Assembly: GCF_018130695.1 (NCBI RefSeq) | Contig: NZ_JAFCJX010000002.1 | Location: 1-64,000 of the forward strand | DNA from: Bradyrhizobium jicamae | Lineage (GTDB): Bacteria; Pseudomonadota; Alphaproteobacteria; Rhizobiales; Xanthobacteraceae | Direction of reading: 5' to 3' | DNA: 64,000 nt | In this document: positions 9,286-18,200 of the stretch, piece by piece | Layout of the letters: the number at the start of each line of letters is the position of its first letter | Position numbering within the stretch: position 1 is the stretch's first letter | Made by a program: the position numbers and the translations under genes | The notes under the pieces: model-generated | Database searches by the model: none | What the model saw: only the letters and a program-made list of their open reading frames with translations | Told to the model about the DNA's origin: nothing

Positions 9286-9979
9286 GGTCGAGCACCTTCA
9301 CACCTACTATGGCGAAGGCCATATCCTGCAAGGCGTTGATCTCTCTGTGACCACCGCGCAGTGCGTGGCGGTGCTCGGCCGCAACGGTGCGGGCAAGACG
9401 ACGACGCTGCGCTCGATATTGGGGCTGACGCCCGCGCGGCGTGGCCGCGTCGTCTTCAATGAAATTGATATCACACGGCTGTCGACGCATCGGATTGTGA
9501 GATCCGGCATTGCTTTCGTGCCGGAGGATCGCGGCATTTTCCCGACCGTGACTGTCGAGGAGCATCTTGCCATTGCCTATGGCGCGTCGAAACACCGGCC
9601 CCGACGTAAGCCCATCGCGTATGTGTTCGAGATCTTTCCCCGCCTCGCCGAACGGCGCAGGAGTCTCGGCGGACAATTATCTGGCGGTGAGCAGCAGATG
9701 CTGGCTGTTGGGCGGGCGCTGGTGGCTGGTCCTGACCTGATGATACTCGATGAGCCCAGCGAAGGCCTGGCGCCGGTGATCATCGAGAAGCTCGAAGCCG
9801 TGCTCAAGGACATCAAGGCATCCGGGACCGCCCTTCTGCTGGTGGAGCAGAACTATCACCTTGCGACCCAACTGGCTGACTATGTCTACGTGCTCAGTCA
9901 GGGACGGGTTCAATTCGCCGGCGACACGGAATCGCTGATCGCAAATAACGATATCAGGCGCACGTATTTGAGCGTGTGA
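9278..9979 (+). CDS. livF: LivF-type ABC transporter ATP-binding protein
   Basis: The 233-residue ATPase begins MLKVEHLHTYYGEGHILQGV, typical of LivF. It has Walker A GRNGAGKTT, signature LSGGEQQMLAVGRAL and Walker B MILDEPSEGLAP. It is the last component of the Liv-type transporter. The CoA-transferase gene follows after 41 bases, probably in the same transcript, linking uptake with CoA activation. Confidence 0.95.
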   Translation: MLKVEHLHTYYGEGHILQGVDLSVTTAQCVAVLGRNGAGKTTTLRSILGLTPARRGRVVFNEIDITRLSTHRIVRSGIAFVPEDRGIFPTVTVEEHLAIAYGASKHRPRRKPIAYVFEIFPRLAERRRSLGGQLSGGEQQMLAVGRALVAGPDLMILDEPSEGLAPVIIEKLEAVLKDIKASGTALLLVEQNYHLATQLADYVYVLSQGRVQFAGDTESLIANNDIRRTYLSV

Positions 9980-10020
9980 GATTGAAGCTAAAGACCAAGC
10001 GTCGACCGAGGAGTGAAGAA

Positions 10021-11223
10021 ATGCGAGGGCCTTTGAGTGGAGTGCGCGTCCTGGATCTGACAGCTGTGGTGTCGGGTCCATATGCGACCATGTTTCTGGC
10101 GGATCAGGGAGCGGATGTGCTCAAGATCGAACCGACCAGCGGCGACGGTACCCGCCGGAGCCGGACGCTGATCGACGCGGCCGGTGAATTCTCGGCGCTA
10201 TTCGTATCGTGCAATCGCGGCAAGCGCTCGCTTTCGATCGATATCAAGAGCAAGACGGGCCGTGAGGTGCTGGCAAAGCTCGCGGCACAAGCGGACGTGC
10301 TGGTGCAGAACTTCCGTCCCGGCACGATGGAGCGCCTCGGGCTTGGCCAGGAGGAACTGCGCAAGAAGTATCCGCGGCTGATCTATGTCTCGATCAGCGG
10401 AGTCGGCGACTCAGGGCCGTATGTGAAGAAGCGCGTCTACGATCCGATCGTCCAGGCGCTGTCCGGCTTTGCCGACATCCAGTCGCAGCCGGTGACCAAT
10501 CGCCCGCAGATGATCCGCACCATCGTCTGCGACAAAACAACCTCGCTGTTCACAGCGCAGGCGGTGTCCTCGGCGCTTTATGCGCGGGAGAGGACCGGGC
10601 AGGGGGACCACATCCAGGTGGCAATGCTGGATGCCATGATCTCGTATCTGTGGCCGGAGGGCATGATGCAATACACGGTGGTCGGCGCCGAAGCCACGAC
10701 CACGGATCCCAACGACCGTCCAGACCTCGTGTTCAAGACGCTCGACGGTTATATCACCTGCGGCACAATCTCCGACTCGGAATGGCAGGGCTTCTGCAAG
10801 GCGTCTGGCGATCCGATGCTGGCCCAGGACGAGCGGTTTGCCACACCGGGAGCGCGCTTTGTAAACGCCACCGCGCGGATCAACAAGATGCAGGAATACA
10901 TCGGAAAGCACACCACGGTCGAGTGGTTGAAGCGGCTCGACGAGAACGACGTGCCTTGCGCGCCGATCTTGCGCCGCGGCGAAATCGTCCAGAACGAGCA
11001 GGTCGTGGCGCGCGGTCTGATTGAAGAGTTCGACCAGCCGACGGTAGGGCGAGTGCGGCAGCCGAAGCCTGCGGCCATCTTCGAGGTCAACAAGGCCGTC
11101 ATCGGTGGTCCGGCGCCACGAGTGGGTGAACACTCGCGCGTCGTGCTGCGCGAACTCGGTTACACCGATAGCGCGATCGACGCGATGATCGCAGACAAAG
11201 CTGTCCGCGCGGCGTCCAAATAG
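10021..11223 (+). CDS. CaiB/BaiF family (class III) CoA-transferase
   Basis: The protein has 400 residues from the ATG at 10021, which has a gaggag ribosome site just upstream; an in-frame upstream start would add 15 residues. The N-terminus LSGVRVLDLTAVVSGPYAT and the GVGDSGP segment are hallmarks of family III CoA-transferases. The Asp at about residue 171 (IVCDKTT) is the likely catalytic nucleophile that forms the mixed anhydride. It would transfer CoA from a donor such as succinyl-CoA to a carboxylic acid, perhaps the solute brought in by the upstream transporter. Acceptor and donor are not readable. Confidence 0.92.
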   Translation: MRGPLSGVRVLDLTAVVSGPYATMFLADQGADVLKIEPTSGDGTRRSRTLIDAAGEFSALFVSCNRGKRSLSIDIKSKTGREVLAKLAAQADVLVQNFRPGTMERLGLGQEELRKKYPRLIYVSISGVGDSGPYVKKRVYDPIVQALSGFADIQSQPVTNRPQMIRTIVCDKTTSLFTAQAVSSALYARERTGQGDHIQVAMLDAMISYLWPEGMMQYTVVGAEATTTDPNDRPDLVFKTLDGYITCGTISDSEWQGFCKASGDPMLAQDERFATPGARFVNATARINKMQEYIGKHTTVEWLKRLDENDVPCAPILRRGEIVQNEQVVARGLIEEFDQPTVGRVRQPKPAAIFEVNKAVIGGPAPRVGEHSRVVLRELGYTDSAIDAMIADKAVRAASK

Positions 11224-11243
11224 ATTTGGTTTTGGAGATAGCA

Positions 11244-11987
11244 ATGGTGAATCCAAGCGGGGTAGCCCTACTGGTTGGTGCAGGGGACGCCATAGGCGCA
11301 GCCGTGGCGCGCCGTTTTGTGCGAGGCGGATACAAGGTTTGCATCGCACGGCGCGAGGCTGCCAAATCCCAAGCACTGGTTGACGAACTCGGCGCCGCTG
11401 GACATGACGTCCGCGCTTACAGCGTCGATGCGCGCAAGGAAGACGAAGTTCAGAAACTATTCGCGGATGTCGAGAGAGATGTCGGTTCGATCGAAGTGTG
11501 CCTCTTCAACGCTGGATCGAACGTGAACAAGCCGTTGCTGGAGACGACGGAGAAGCTGTTCTTCAAGGCTTGGGAACTTGCTTGCTACGCGGGCTTTCTG
11601 GTGGGTCGCGAGGCGGCGAAGCACATGTCCGGACGTGGACGGGGTACGATGCTTTTCACCGGCGCGACCGCCAGCGTACGAGGCGGAAAGGGTTTTGCGG
11701 CGTTTTCGGCGGCGAAGTTCGGCTTGCGGGCCGTCGCCCAAGCGATGGCCCGTGAGCTTGGGCCGAAGAACATTCACGTCGTCCATCTCTTGATCGACGC
11801 GGGCGTTGACAGCGAAGCCATTCATCAGCGCATGAAGGCGGCAACTGGAATCAGCGCCAGCGAAATTCCGGCCGATAGCCTGACCAAAACGGAGTCCATC
11901 GCCGAGGCGTACTGGTTTGCTCACCAACAATCCAGAGACGGCTGGACACACGAGCTCGATCTGCGTCCATCGGTGGAGAAGTGGTGA
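11244..11987 (+). CDS. Atypical short-chain dehydrogenase/reductase lacking the YxxxK tyrosine (paralogue 1)
   Basis: This 247-residue SDR-fold protein has a nucleotide-binding motif (VGAGDAIGAAVARRF) near the N-terminus. At the catalytic site the motif reads FSAAK where classical SDRs have YxxxK, and no Ser aligns by eye 13 residues earlier. The NNAG motif is reduced to FNAG. The C-terminus ends LRPSVEKW, shared in pattern with three other SDRs in this window. The ATG at 11244 has a ggag site upstream. Its stop overlaps the start of a GST gene. Dehydrogenase activity is uncertain because the usual acid/base residue is missing. Confidence 0.85.
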   Translation: MVNPSGVALLVGAGDAIGAAVARRFVRGGYKVCIARREAAKSQALVDELGAAGHDVRAYSVDARKEDEVQKLFADVERDVGSIEVCLFNAGSNVNKPLLETTEKLFFKAWELACYAGFLVGREAAKHMSGRGRGTMLFTGATASVRGGKGFAAFSAAKFGLRAVAQAMARELGPKNIHVVHLLIDAGVDSEAIHQRMKAATGISASEIPADSLTKTESIAEAYWFAHQQSRDGWTHELDLRPSVEKW

Positions 11988-12634
11988 TGACAGATGATCT
12001 CATCCTGTGGGGTATCGGCACGTCGCGCACCATTCGCGCGCATTGGGCGCTCCATGAACTCGGTCTTCCGTACCAGTCCCGGCCGATCCTTCCGCGATCG
12101 GGAGAGACCAAGACGGCGGAATATACGGCGCTGAATCCGCGACAGAAGATTCCGCTTCTGCAGGACGGTGACCTGACCATCGGGGAAAGCGCTGCAATCG
12201 TCGCATATCTCGCCAGTAAGCACCGGACGTCCGATGGCGCCCTCGTTCCAAGCTGCCCAAATCTTTACGCTAAGTGGCTGGAGTGGTGCTTCTTCATCGT
12301 AACCGAATTGGATTCAACGAGCCTGTATGTCATGAGGCGGCATGGCACCAACAAGGGGCTGGCGCACATCTACGGCGAAGCTCCTCAGGTCGTGACCCAG
12401 GCCGCCGAGTATTTTCGCGGGCAACTTCGCCATGTCGATGTTGCCCTGTCGGACGGCCGTCAGTACCTCATGGGAAACCAGTTCACTACAGCCGACATAT
12501 TGCTAACGACCTGTCTGACATGGGCGATCGAATACGGCGTCGGCATCTGCGACAGTGCCGTTCCGTATCTTGAGCGCGTCACGTCGCGCGAGGGATATCG
12601 GACCGGAGAAAGGGCAAATCTCGCACAGATCTAG
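11987..12634 (+). CDS. Glutathione S-transferase family protein
   Basis: The 215-residue product has an N-terminal thioredoxin-like GST domain with the NPRQKIPLLQDGDLTIGESAAI stretch (cis-Pro and the ES motif that contacts glutathione) and a helical C-terminal domain. The ATG at 11987 overlaps the SDR stop; in-frame GTGs at 11981 and 11984 are alternatives. It may act on the product of the paired SDR or detoxify an electrophilic intermediate. It ends the transporter/CoA-transferase operon. Confidence 0.9.
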   Translation: MTDDLILWGIGTSRTIRAHWALHELGLPYQSRPILPRSGETKTAEYTALNPRQKIPLLQDGDLTIGESAAIVAYLASKHRTSDGALVPSCPNLYAKWLEWCFFIVTELDSTSLYVMRRHGTNKGLAHIYGEAPQVVTQAAEYFRGQLRHVDVALSDGRQYLMGNQFTTADILLTTCLTWAIEYGVGICDSAVPYLERVTSREGYRTGERANLAQI

Positions 12635-12837
12635 GGAGAGACAGAAGGGCGATGACCACCTCCGGACCATTTTTGGCAAAGGAGGACGTCGAGAGCGATC
12701 TCTTGCACCGACGCAGCAACCGGGAAGTCGGGCTCTCCCGGACGTGCAGTCGAAATCGATGGCACTGGCTGCCGCTCTGAGAACATCCCTCCGAAGTGAA
12801 CCTCGACCGTACGGACTAGCTCGGAGGGAGGCATGTC

Positions 12838-13610
12838 AACTTAGAAATCGGATTTCCTTCAAAACCTCGGCCGAACTGCCGCTGCGGCGATAGTGGGCAT
12901 AGCCGGGACCTCATTTGCAAGTGAGGGTCCGCGCGGATCGCGATCCCAACTGGATCGCCGCTCCCGGAAGGTCTGACAGCGACAACGGATAGAATGCTCT
13001 ATGCCAGCATCTTGCGCAAAGCGGCGCCTCCGAGGCTGAGCCTGGATTAGGTCCGGGACTTCGATACCCGATTAAAGTTCGGCATTCGCGCCGACCAGAA
13101 GTCAGGCCTTCTCTGGGTCCGTTCGGACGACGCCACGCCGTTGGCGTCAAGGGTCCAAACACAGCCGTAGGTCCTTCGCTTCAAGAAGGATCTTCTGAGC
13201 TTGAAGTCTGGGTCCAAGACGACAGGTTGAAGGTGGTCTTGATGGCATTGCGTTCGGACGGGATGGACCTTTGTACGTCAACGCCTTCCAGCGGCGAACT
13301 CTTCCGCATCTAAGCCAAATCGGGAGTCGCCGGCACCGTCACGAAGCTTGAGACTGACTTATCGAACTTGCCGCAACGCGGCGATTTGATCCGATGCGGT
13401 TGGACGCAGGAAAATTCGCGAAATCGGCCGGTAAGAGTCGTGAGTCCGGCATAGCTGAATGAGACGTCGTCTTGCTTTTCGGTGCCGACTGGTCAGAAGC
13501 AGAAGCGGCCAGTAAGCGGTTGTACAAGTCGCAGGCCATGAGCCGATCCATGATTGCGGAAGGAGCTTGGTCGCTGCGGCAGCCTCGTTCAAGGCGTCAG
13601 GTCTTGAGGG
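12838..13610 (+). pseudogene. Decayed SMP-30/gluconolactonase-like beta-propeller gene
   Basis: No frame stays open, but pieces in different plus-strand frames read like a secreted SMP-30/gluconolactonase-type propeller. There is a signal-peptide-like stretch near 12870-12925, then GIRADQKSGLLWVRSDD (about 13080-13130), then a shifted GVKGPNTAVGPSL (about 13142-13180). These are followed by GGLDGIAFGRDGPLYVNAF (about 13230-13290), GELFRI (about 13291-13310) and MRLDAGKF (about 13393-13416). At least three frameshifts and several stops separate them. Boundaries are approximate. No gene was recognised in 12635-12837. The identification is by eye from family patterns. Confidence 0.5.
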
Positions 13611-13639
13611 CTACAAAAGTCAGAAAAACTCTGAACAAA

Positions 13640-14557
13640 TCAGCGTCCCTCGTAGACGGGTGGACGCCTCTGAGCCTCGGCGTCCCGCCCTTCCTGGAAA
13701 TCCCTCGTCGTAAGCAGCGCGCGATATTGTTCGCCGAGCCCGACCAGCGCCGCGCTCTCCGATCCTTCGAGTGCCATGTGAGACGTTGCTAGGGACGCCT
13801 TGGTGCCGAGCGGACCGCTCGCAGCGATCTTCTTGGCAATTTCGATCGCCATCGCGAGCGCCGCTTCCCGGTCTGGAGCCAATTCTTGAACAGTACCCAT
13901 CCGCAAGGCCTCTTTGGCTCCCCAATGGTCACCCGTTAAAATGTATCGCATGGCATTTCCCCAGCCGGCTTCCCTGGGAAAACGGATCGTCGCGCCGCCG
14001 CCGGGAAATCGGCCGTGCGTGTTCTCGTCCTGACCGAATTCTGTGTCTTCCGAAGCGACGCGTATGTCCGCAGCAAGGAAAAGTTCATGTGCCAGGTTCC
14101 AGGTATCGCCATGAACCGCGACCACCAGCGGCTTGGTGAGCGTTGGCTTGGTCCGACCCATTGGATCGATGAAGCCCGGCCCATCCATCAATTTCCTTCC
14201 GGATTGAGAAAACGACTTGGTGGCCTCGACATCGATGCCTTTGGAGAACCGCGGGCCGTAACCGAACAGGACCGCGGCGCGGAGCGACGGGTCTCGGTCA
14301 TAATCGTAGTATGCCCTGGCGAGGCTCTCCATTGACTCTGGATCCACCCGGTTGTCGATGTATGGCCGATTGATTCCTATCAGTACGATCTGTCCTTGGC
14401 GTTCAACGGTGATTTTCGTCTGAAGACCATAGGGAATATCCGCCATACGATCGGTCTGTGATGTCGACAGCGCGCCCCCATTTTGCTGCGCCTGTAAGGG
14501 TGACAGCCAAAGCGCGGCGATTGCAAACGCGATCATCACGTTGTCAAAGCGAAACAT
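13640..14557 (-). CDS. Exported crotonase-family (enoyl-CoA hydratase/isomerase-like) protein
   Basis: The 305-residue protein has a crotonase core: GINRPYIDNRVDPESM at the N-terminal strand, FSKGIDVEA where the oxyanion-hole loop lies, and VAVHGDTWNLAHELFLAADIRVAS for the second oxyanion helix. A GGGATIRFPR segment follows. Unusually it begins with a signal-peptide-like segment (hydrophobic residues 8-20 ending LQAQQ). An internal ATG at residue 38 would give a cytoplasmic form, so the start is the main uncertainty. Acyl-CoA substrates are not expected in the periplasm. It lies downstream of a Tat-exported FAH-family gene on the same strand. Confidence 0.8.
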   Translation of the reverse strand: MFRFDNVMIAFAIAALWLSPLQAQQNGGALSTSQTDRMADIPYGLQTKITVERQGQIVLIGINRPYIDNRVDPESMESLARAYYDYDRDPSLRAAVLFGYGPRFSKGIDVEATKSFSQSGRKLMDGPGFIDPMGRTKPTLTKPLVVAVHGDTWNLAHELFLAADIRVASEDTEFGQDENTHGRFPGGGATIRFPREAGWGNAMRYILTGDHWGAKEALRMGTVQELAPDREAALAMAIEIAKKIAASGPLGTKASLATSHMALEGSESAALVGLGEQYRALLTTRDFQEGRDAEAQRRPPVYEGR

Positions 14558-14677
14558 CCAAATTTCTCCACCAAGACGAAAGAGTGTTGGAAGCGGCGGC
14601 GGTTGGTGAAAGGCTGGGCGGTCTCAGCTGCACCTCATAACCCCCGGACATCACCTTTTCAGAAACGAATTCACTCA

Positions 14678-15700
14678 TCAAGCTAGTACGAATGAGAGTG
14701 TCCCAAGTCCCTGGATTGTGCTTTCGATCTTATCGCCCGCCTTCAACCAAGTCTGCTTCTCTTTGGGATATCCCGCGATCACCCCCGAGGGTGTCCCGGT
14801 GAAGACGATGTCCCCTGGTTCGAGAGCGAACAGCCGCGACGCGTGCGCGATAATCCTTTGAGGATTGAAGATCAATTTTGCGGTGTTCGACGATTGTCGC
14901 ACCTCTCCATTCACCCGGGTTTCTAGATTCAGATTGTTGGGATCGATCTGATCCGCAGACACGAAATATGGGCCGATTGGAGCGAAGCCGTCGAGCGTCT
15001 TGCCGACCATCCACTGACCGCCGGCTCTCTCCAGCTGCAGATCTCTGGACGTGAAATCGTTACCGACGGCGTATCCGGCAACGTATGAGAGAGCATCGTC
15101 GATGGAGACGTTGCTTGCCTTCCGGCCAATTACGACGACCAGTTCGGTCTCATAGTCGAACTTGTAGCAAACGTCGCGGGGCGGGAGTTGAACCGTCGCC
15201 ATATGCGGCGCAAGCGAATTGTTGTACTTGTTGAAGAGGATGGGTTGAGGAGGCAGTTTCTGGCTCGTTTCCTCGATGTGTTCTCGGTAATTGAGCCCGA
15301 GGCAGACGATTTTTCCGGGCCTGGTGAACAGACGTCCGAACTTGATCTTCGACTCATCGAGGAATGCCGCTTTCGCGTTGGGCGCCTTGAGAGCAGTCTC
15401 TACGAGAATGTTCACTTCCGCATAGGCCGCGTTGATGAGGAGCTCCTCCAGCGTGAGCGGTGCCGAGAGTCCGAGGAGCTTGGTCGCGGCGACAACGTCG
15501 AGCACGCCAACTGCGGTCTTCACGCCCATGGTTTCGCGCCCGTCCTCCTGGCGGATCGAAATGATAGTAAGCTTGTGAGGTAGCTCGCCGCTCGCGCTGC
15601 TCCGCGACGCCGTTTCGTGTGCGGTCTGCGCACTGACGTTGGTAGCGGCGAACGCGGCCGCAGCAAGGCCGGCCTTCATCAGTCTGCGACGCGAGGGCAT
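14678..15700 (-). CDS. Tat-exported fumarylacetoacetate hydrolase (FAH) family protein
   Basis: This 340-residue protein starts with a twin-arginine signal (SRRRLMKAG then an Ala-rich stretch ending NVSAQ). The body is the FAH fold: KIVCLGLNYREHIEET, then DYETELVVVIGRKA with the metal-binding acidic residues, GYAVGNDFTSRDLQ, and GDIVFTGTPSGV near the C-terminus. FAH-family enzymes hydrolyse or decarboxylate beta-diketo or oxo-acids with a divalent metal. Export is unusual for the family. The gene is divergent from a LysR regulator and followed 120 bases later by the exported crotonase gene. Confidence 0.88.
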   Translation of the reverse strand: MPSRRRLMKAGLAAAAFAATNVSAQTAHETASRSSASGELPHKLTIISIRQEDGRETMGVKTAVGVLDVVAATKLLGLSAPLTLEELLINAAYAEVNILVETALKAPNAKAAFLDESKIKFGRLFTRPGKIVCLGLNYREHIEETSQKLPPQPILFNKYNNSLAPHMATVQLPPRDVCYKFDYETELVVVIGRKASNVSIDDALSYVAGYAVGNDFTSRDLQLERAGGQWMVGKTLDGFAPIGPYFVSADQIDPNNLNLETRVNGEVRQSSNTAKLIFNPQRIIAHASRLFALEPGDIVFTGTPSGVIAGYPKEKQTWLKAGDKIESTIQGLGTLSFVLA

Positions 15701-15970
15701 GATAAGTCTCCCAGAGTGTTATTGTTGGTGAGCGGGTTCTGGCGTTGCTCAGTTGCCTCGAGAGGAAGCGTTCGGCAGCGGACCTTGGCGACCGGAATCA
15801 TCATAGGACCGAAGGCCTCAGCGGCTCCAATAAGTCGGTCATGAAAATAAATAGGGTTGGGTTATCACCACGAACTTCTGCCAATTTGGCTAGGAGTTAT
15901 TCAACGACGAATGACTTGGTCGGGGTGAACGTTGCACGCATAAGGTCTAGGTTGCCATGGGAGACTGAGA

Positions 15971-16870
15971 GTGGAACTGCGTCGCTTGAAATACATGTCT
16001 GTTCTGGCCGAGGAATTGCATTTCGGAAGGGCGGCTGAGCGCCTGGGCATTGCGCAGCCGGCACTCACGCAGCAGATTCGGGCACTCGAGCGCGAGCTCG
16101 ACGTCGAGCTCTTCCACCGGACGAAGAGATCGGTGAAGCTCACGGTAGCCGGTCGGGTCACGCTGAACGAGGCGATCAGGACCCTTCAGCAAGCGGAAAA
16201 GACCGCCCTGGTTGCGCGCCAAGCGGGTCGCGGCGAACTGGGGCACATCGAAATCGGATATGTGGGGTCGGCAATCTTCACTGGCGTCCTGTCGAAGGCA
16301 ATCGCCCGGTTTCGCGTCGAAAATCCTGTCGTAGAATTTCGCCTGAACGAAGTCGGGATCGTCCAGCAATTGGACGACGTCAGCAGCGGTCGCCTTGATC
16401 TTGGCATCCTTCGTCTTCCGGTGAAGTCAGTGCCGACCGGCGTCGGGATCATGTCGCTGCACCGCGAGCCGATCATATTGGCGATCCCGCGCGGGCACCG
16501 GCTCGCGCGGCAAAAGAACGTCGCGCTGAGCGCGTTGAAGTCCGAGCCTTTCGTCGCCGTGCAAATTCAGGAGGGTAGCGGCTTCAACGCGCAAGTTGCC
16601 CAGATATGCGCCGCAGGCGGGTTGTCACCTCAGATCACGCAACGCGCGGGACAATTCACGGCTCTTGCCGGACTGGTTGCGGGTGGTCTCGGTGTGGCCT
16701 TCGTGCCCGATTCACTTCGAAAGCTGCGGATTGACGAGGTAGTCTATCGGCCGTTGGCGAAGGTCAACCAGCACTCCGATCTCGCCATGGTCTATCGCAA
16801 GTCAGAGCGCGCCCCTGCCGTCGTCGCATTCCTCGATCAGTTGAGGAAGCTGGCGCGGCCGGCGCCATGA
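15971..16870 (+). CDS. LysR family transcriptional regulator
   Basis: This is a 299-residue regulator with an N-terminal winged helix-turn-helix (MELRRLKYMSVLAEELHFGR, then AAERLGIAQPALTQQIRALE) and a LysR substrate-binding domain beginning near residue 90 (ELGHIEIGYVG). The start is a GTG at 15971. It is divergent from the exported FAH and crotonase genes across a 270-base spacer, the standard layout for a LysR activator and its target, so it probably controls them. Confidence 0.93.
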   Translation: MELRRLKYMSVLAEELHFGRAAERLGIAQPALTQQIRALERELDVELFHRTKRSVKLTVAGRVTLNEAIRTLQQAEKTALVARQAGRGELGHIEIGYVGSAIFTGVLSKAIARFRVENPVVEFRLNEVGIVQQLDDVSSGRLDLGILRLPVKSVPTGVGIMSLHREPIILAIPRGHRLARQKNVALSALKSEPFVAVQIQEGSGFNAQVAQICAAGGLSPQITQRAGQFTALAGLVAGGLGVAFVPDSLRKLRIDEVVYRPLAKVNQHSDLAMVYRKSERAPAVVAFLDQLRKLARPAP

Positions 16871-17172
16871 CGATGATCCCGGCTGATACGATCTTCTTAT
16901 TAAATTGGAGTGAATCATTATTGGCTGCACCAACCCTCCGCTCGATAGTCTCCTTTGAACGCCTCTAAAGATGGGCGACAGGGAGGGAAACAAAGTGGCG
17001 GTAAGGCCTATCACTCGGCGAGACGCGCGGCTCTGACATTGTCTGCAGCCGCCGGAGAAGCTCTTGAAGAGTGAGGCCGACTGTTGGGCGCCCTTTATGA
17101 AGCTCCTGAACATCACGCTTGACTGACCAGGAACTGAACGCGGCGCCGAATTGTGGTGCCTGTTGAGTCAAT
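16871..17172. other. Intergenic region before the Bug protein gene
   Basis: These 302 bases between the LysR gene and the Bug solute-binding gene show no supported gene on either strand. I see no clear terminator. The promoter of the Bug gene presumably lies here. Confidence 0.4.
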
Positions 17173-18156
17173 GTGGAGTGCGCCTTGAGAAGAGTGGTCC
17201 TGGGTTTGCTTGCTCTCGCGCTCGTCGTCCACGCGAGCGCCGCCGGAGCGGAGACGTTTCCGGCACGGACTGTTCGACTAATCGTGCCGAACCCCGCCGG
17301 AGGTTCAAACGACGCGGCAGCGCGCTTTCTGGCGGAAGCGCTCAGCGAACTGTGGCAACAACATGTTGTCGTGGAGAACAAGCCGGGAGGCGGCGGAAAT
17401 ATCGGAACCCAGGCCGCCGCGTCCGCGGCGGCAGACGGATACACCTACCTGGTCTCCTCGCCCGGTCCAATCGTCATAAACCCATCGCTCTACAAGAAAC
17501 TGCCGTTCGATCCGCCGAAAGATTTCACGCCCGTCGCGCTGCTCGCAACCGTTCCAATCGTCCTGATCGTCAATCCAAGACTGCCGATCTCCACGCTCGA
17601 TGAGCTCTTGAAGTTCGCCAGGGAGCAATCGGATGAACTGAACTACGCTTCCTCCGGAATCGGATCGACGCATCATCTGTCGGCTGAATTGTTCAAGAAG
17701 ATGACGGGCCTCAAACTCAGACACGTCCCGTATCGCGGCGCCGCGCCGGCCATGAACGACATCATAGCCGGACACGTCCCCATTCTCTTCGACAATCTGC
17801 CTACCGTCATCCCGCAGGTGCAGGCGGGCACGGTTCGCGCCCTGGCTGTTGCAAGCCTGAAACGATTGGACTCACTGCCAGATGTTCCGACGTTCGAGGA
17901 GGCCGGATTGGCTCACTTCGAGGCATCTTCCTGGTTCGGCGTTTTGGCGCCAGCGGGAACGCCGACCGACATCGTGTCAAAAATGACAGCCGACATTGAG
18001 CAGGTCATGTCGAACCCGCGCTTTCGAAAGAGCCTGGAAGGAACGGGCGCGCAAGCGGGTACGGTCTTCGGGGCGGAGTTCGGTCGGTTCATGAAGGATG
18101 AAACCGAAAAATGGGGAGACGTTATCAAGAGCTCGGGCATATCCGTGATAGAATAG
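17173..18156 (+). CDS. Bug-family tripartite tricarboxylate transporter substrate-binding protein
   Basis: The 327-residue periplasmic protein has an N-terminal signal peptide ending near AAGAE. It carries the Bug hallmarks FPARTVRLIVPNPAGGSNDA, VENKPGGGGNIG and, later, VPYRGAAPAMNDIIAGHV. Bug proteins bind carboxylic acids and other small organic solutes. No TctA/TctB membrane partners are in the window, which is common for this expanded family. The GTG at 17173 gives the longest frame; a TTG at 17185 following a ggag-like site is an alternative. Confidence 0.92.
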   Translation: MECALRRVVLGLLALALVVHASAAGAETFPARTVRLIVPNPAGGSNDAAARFLAEALSELWQQHVVVENKPGGGGNIGTQAAASAAADGYTYLVSSPGPIVINPSLYKKLPFDPPKDFTPVALLATVPIVLIVNPRLPISTLDELLKFAREQSDELNYASSGIGSTHHLSAELFKKMTGLKLRHVPYRGAAPAMNDIIAGHVPILFDNLPTVIPQVQAGTVRALAVASLKRLDSLPDVPTFEEAGLAHFEASSWFGVLAPAGTPTDIVSKMTADIEQVMSNPRFRKSLEGTGAQAGTVFGAEFGRFMKDETEKWGDVIKSSGISVIE

Positions 18157-18200
18157 CCGGCGGAAGCTTCCGGATGCCGGCCGTCGTGCGCCGGCACTCG

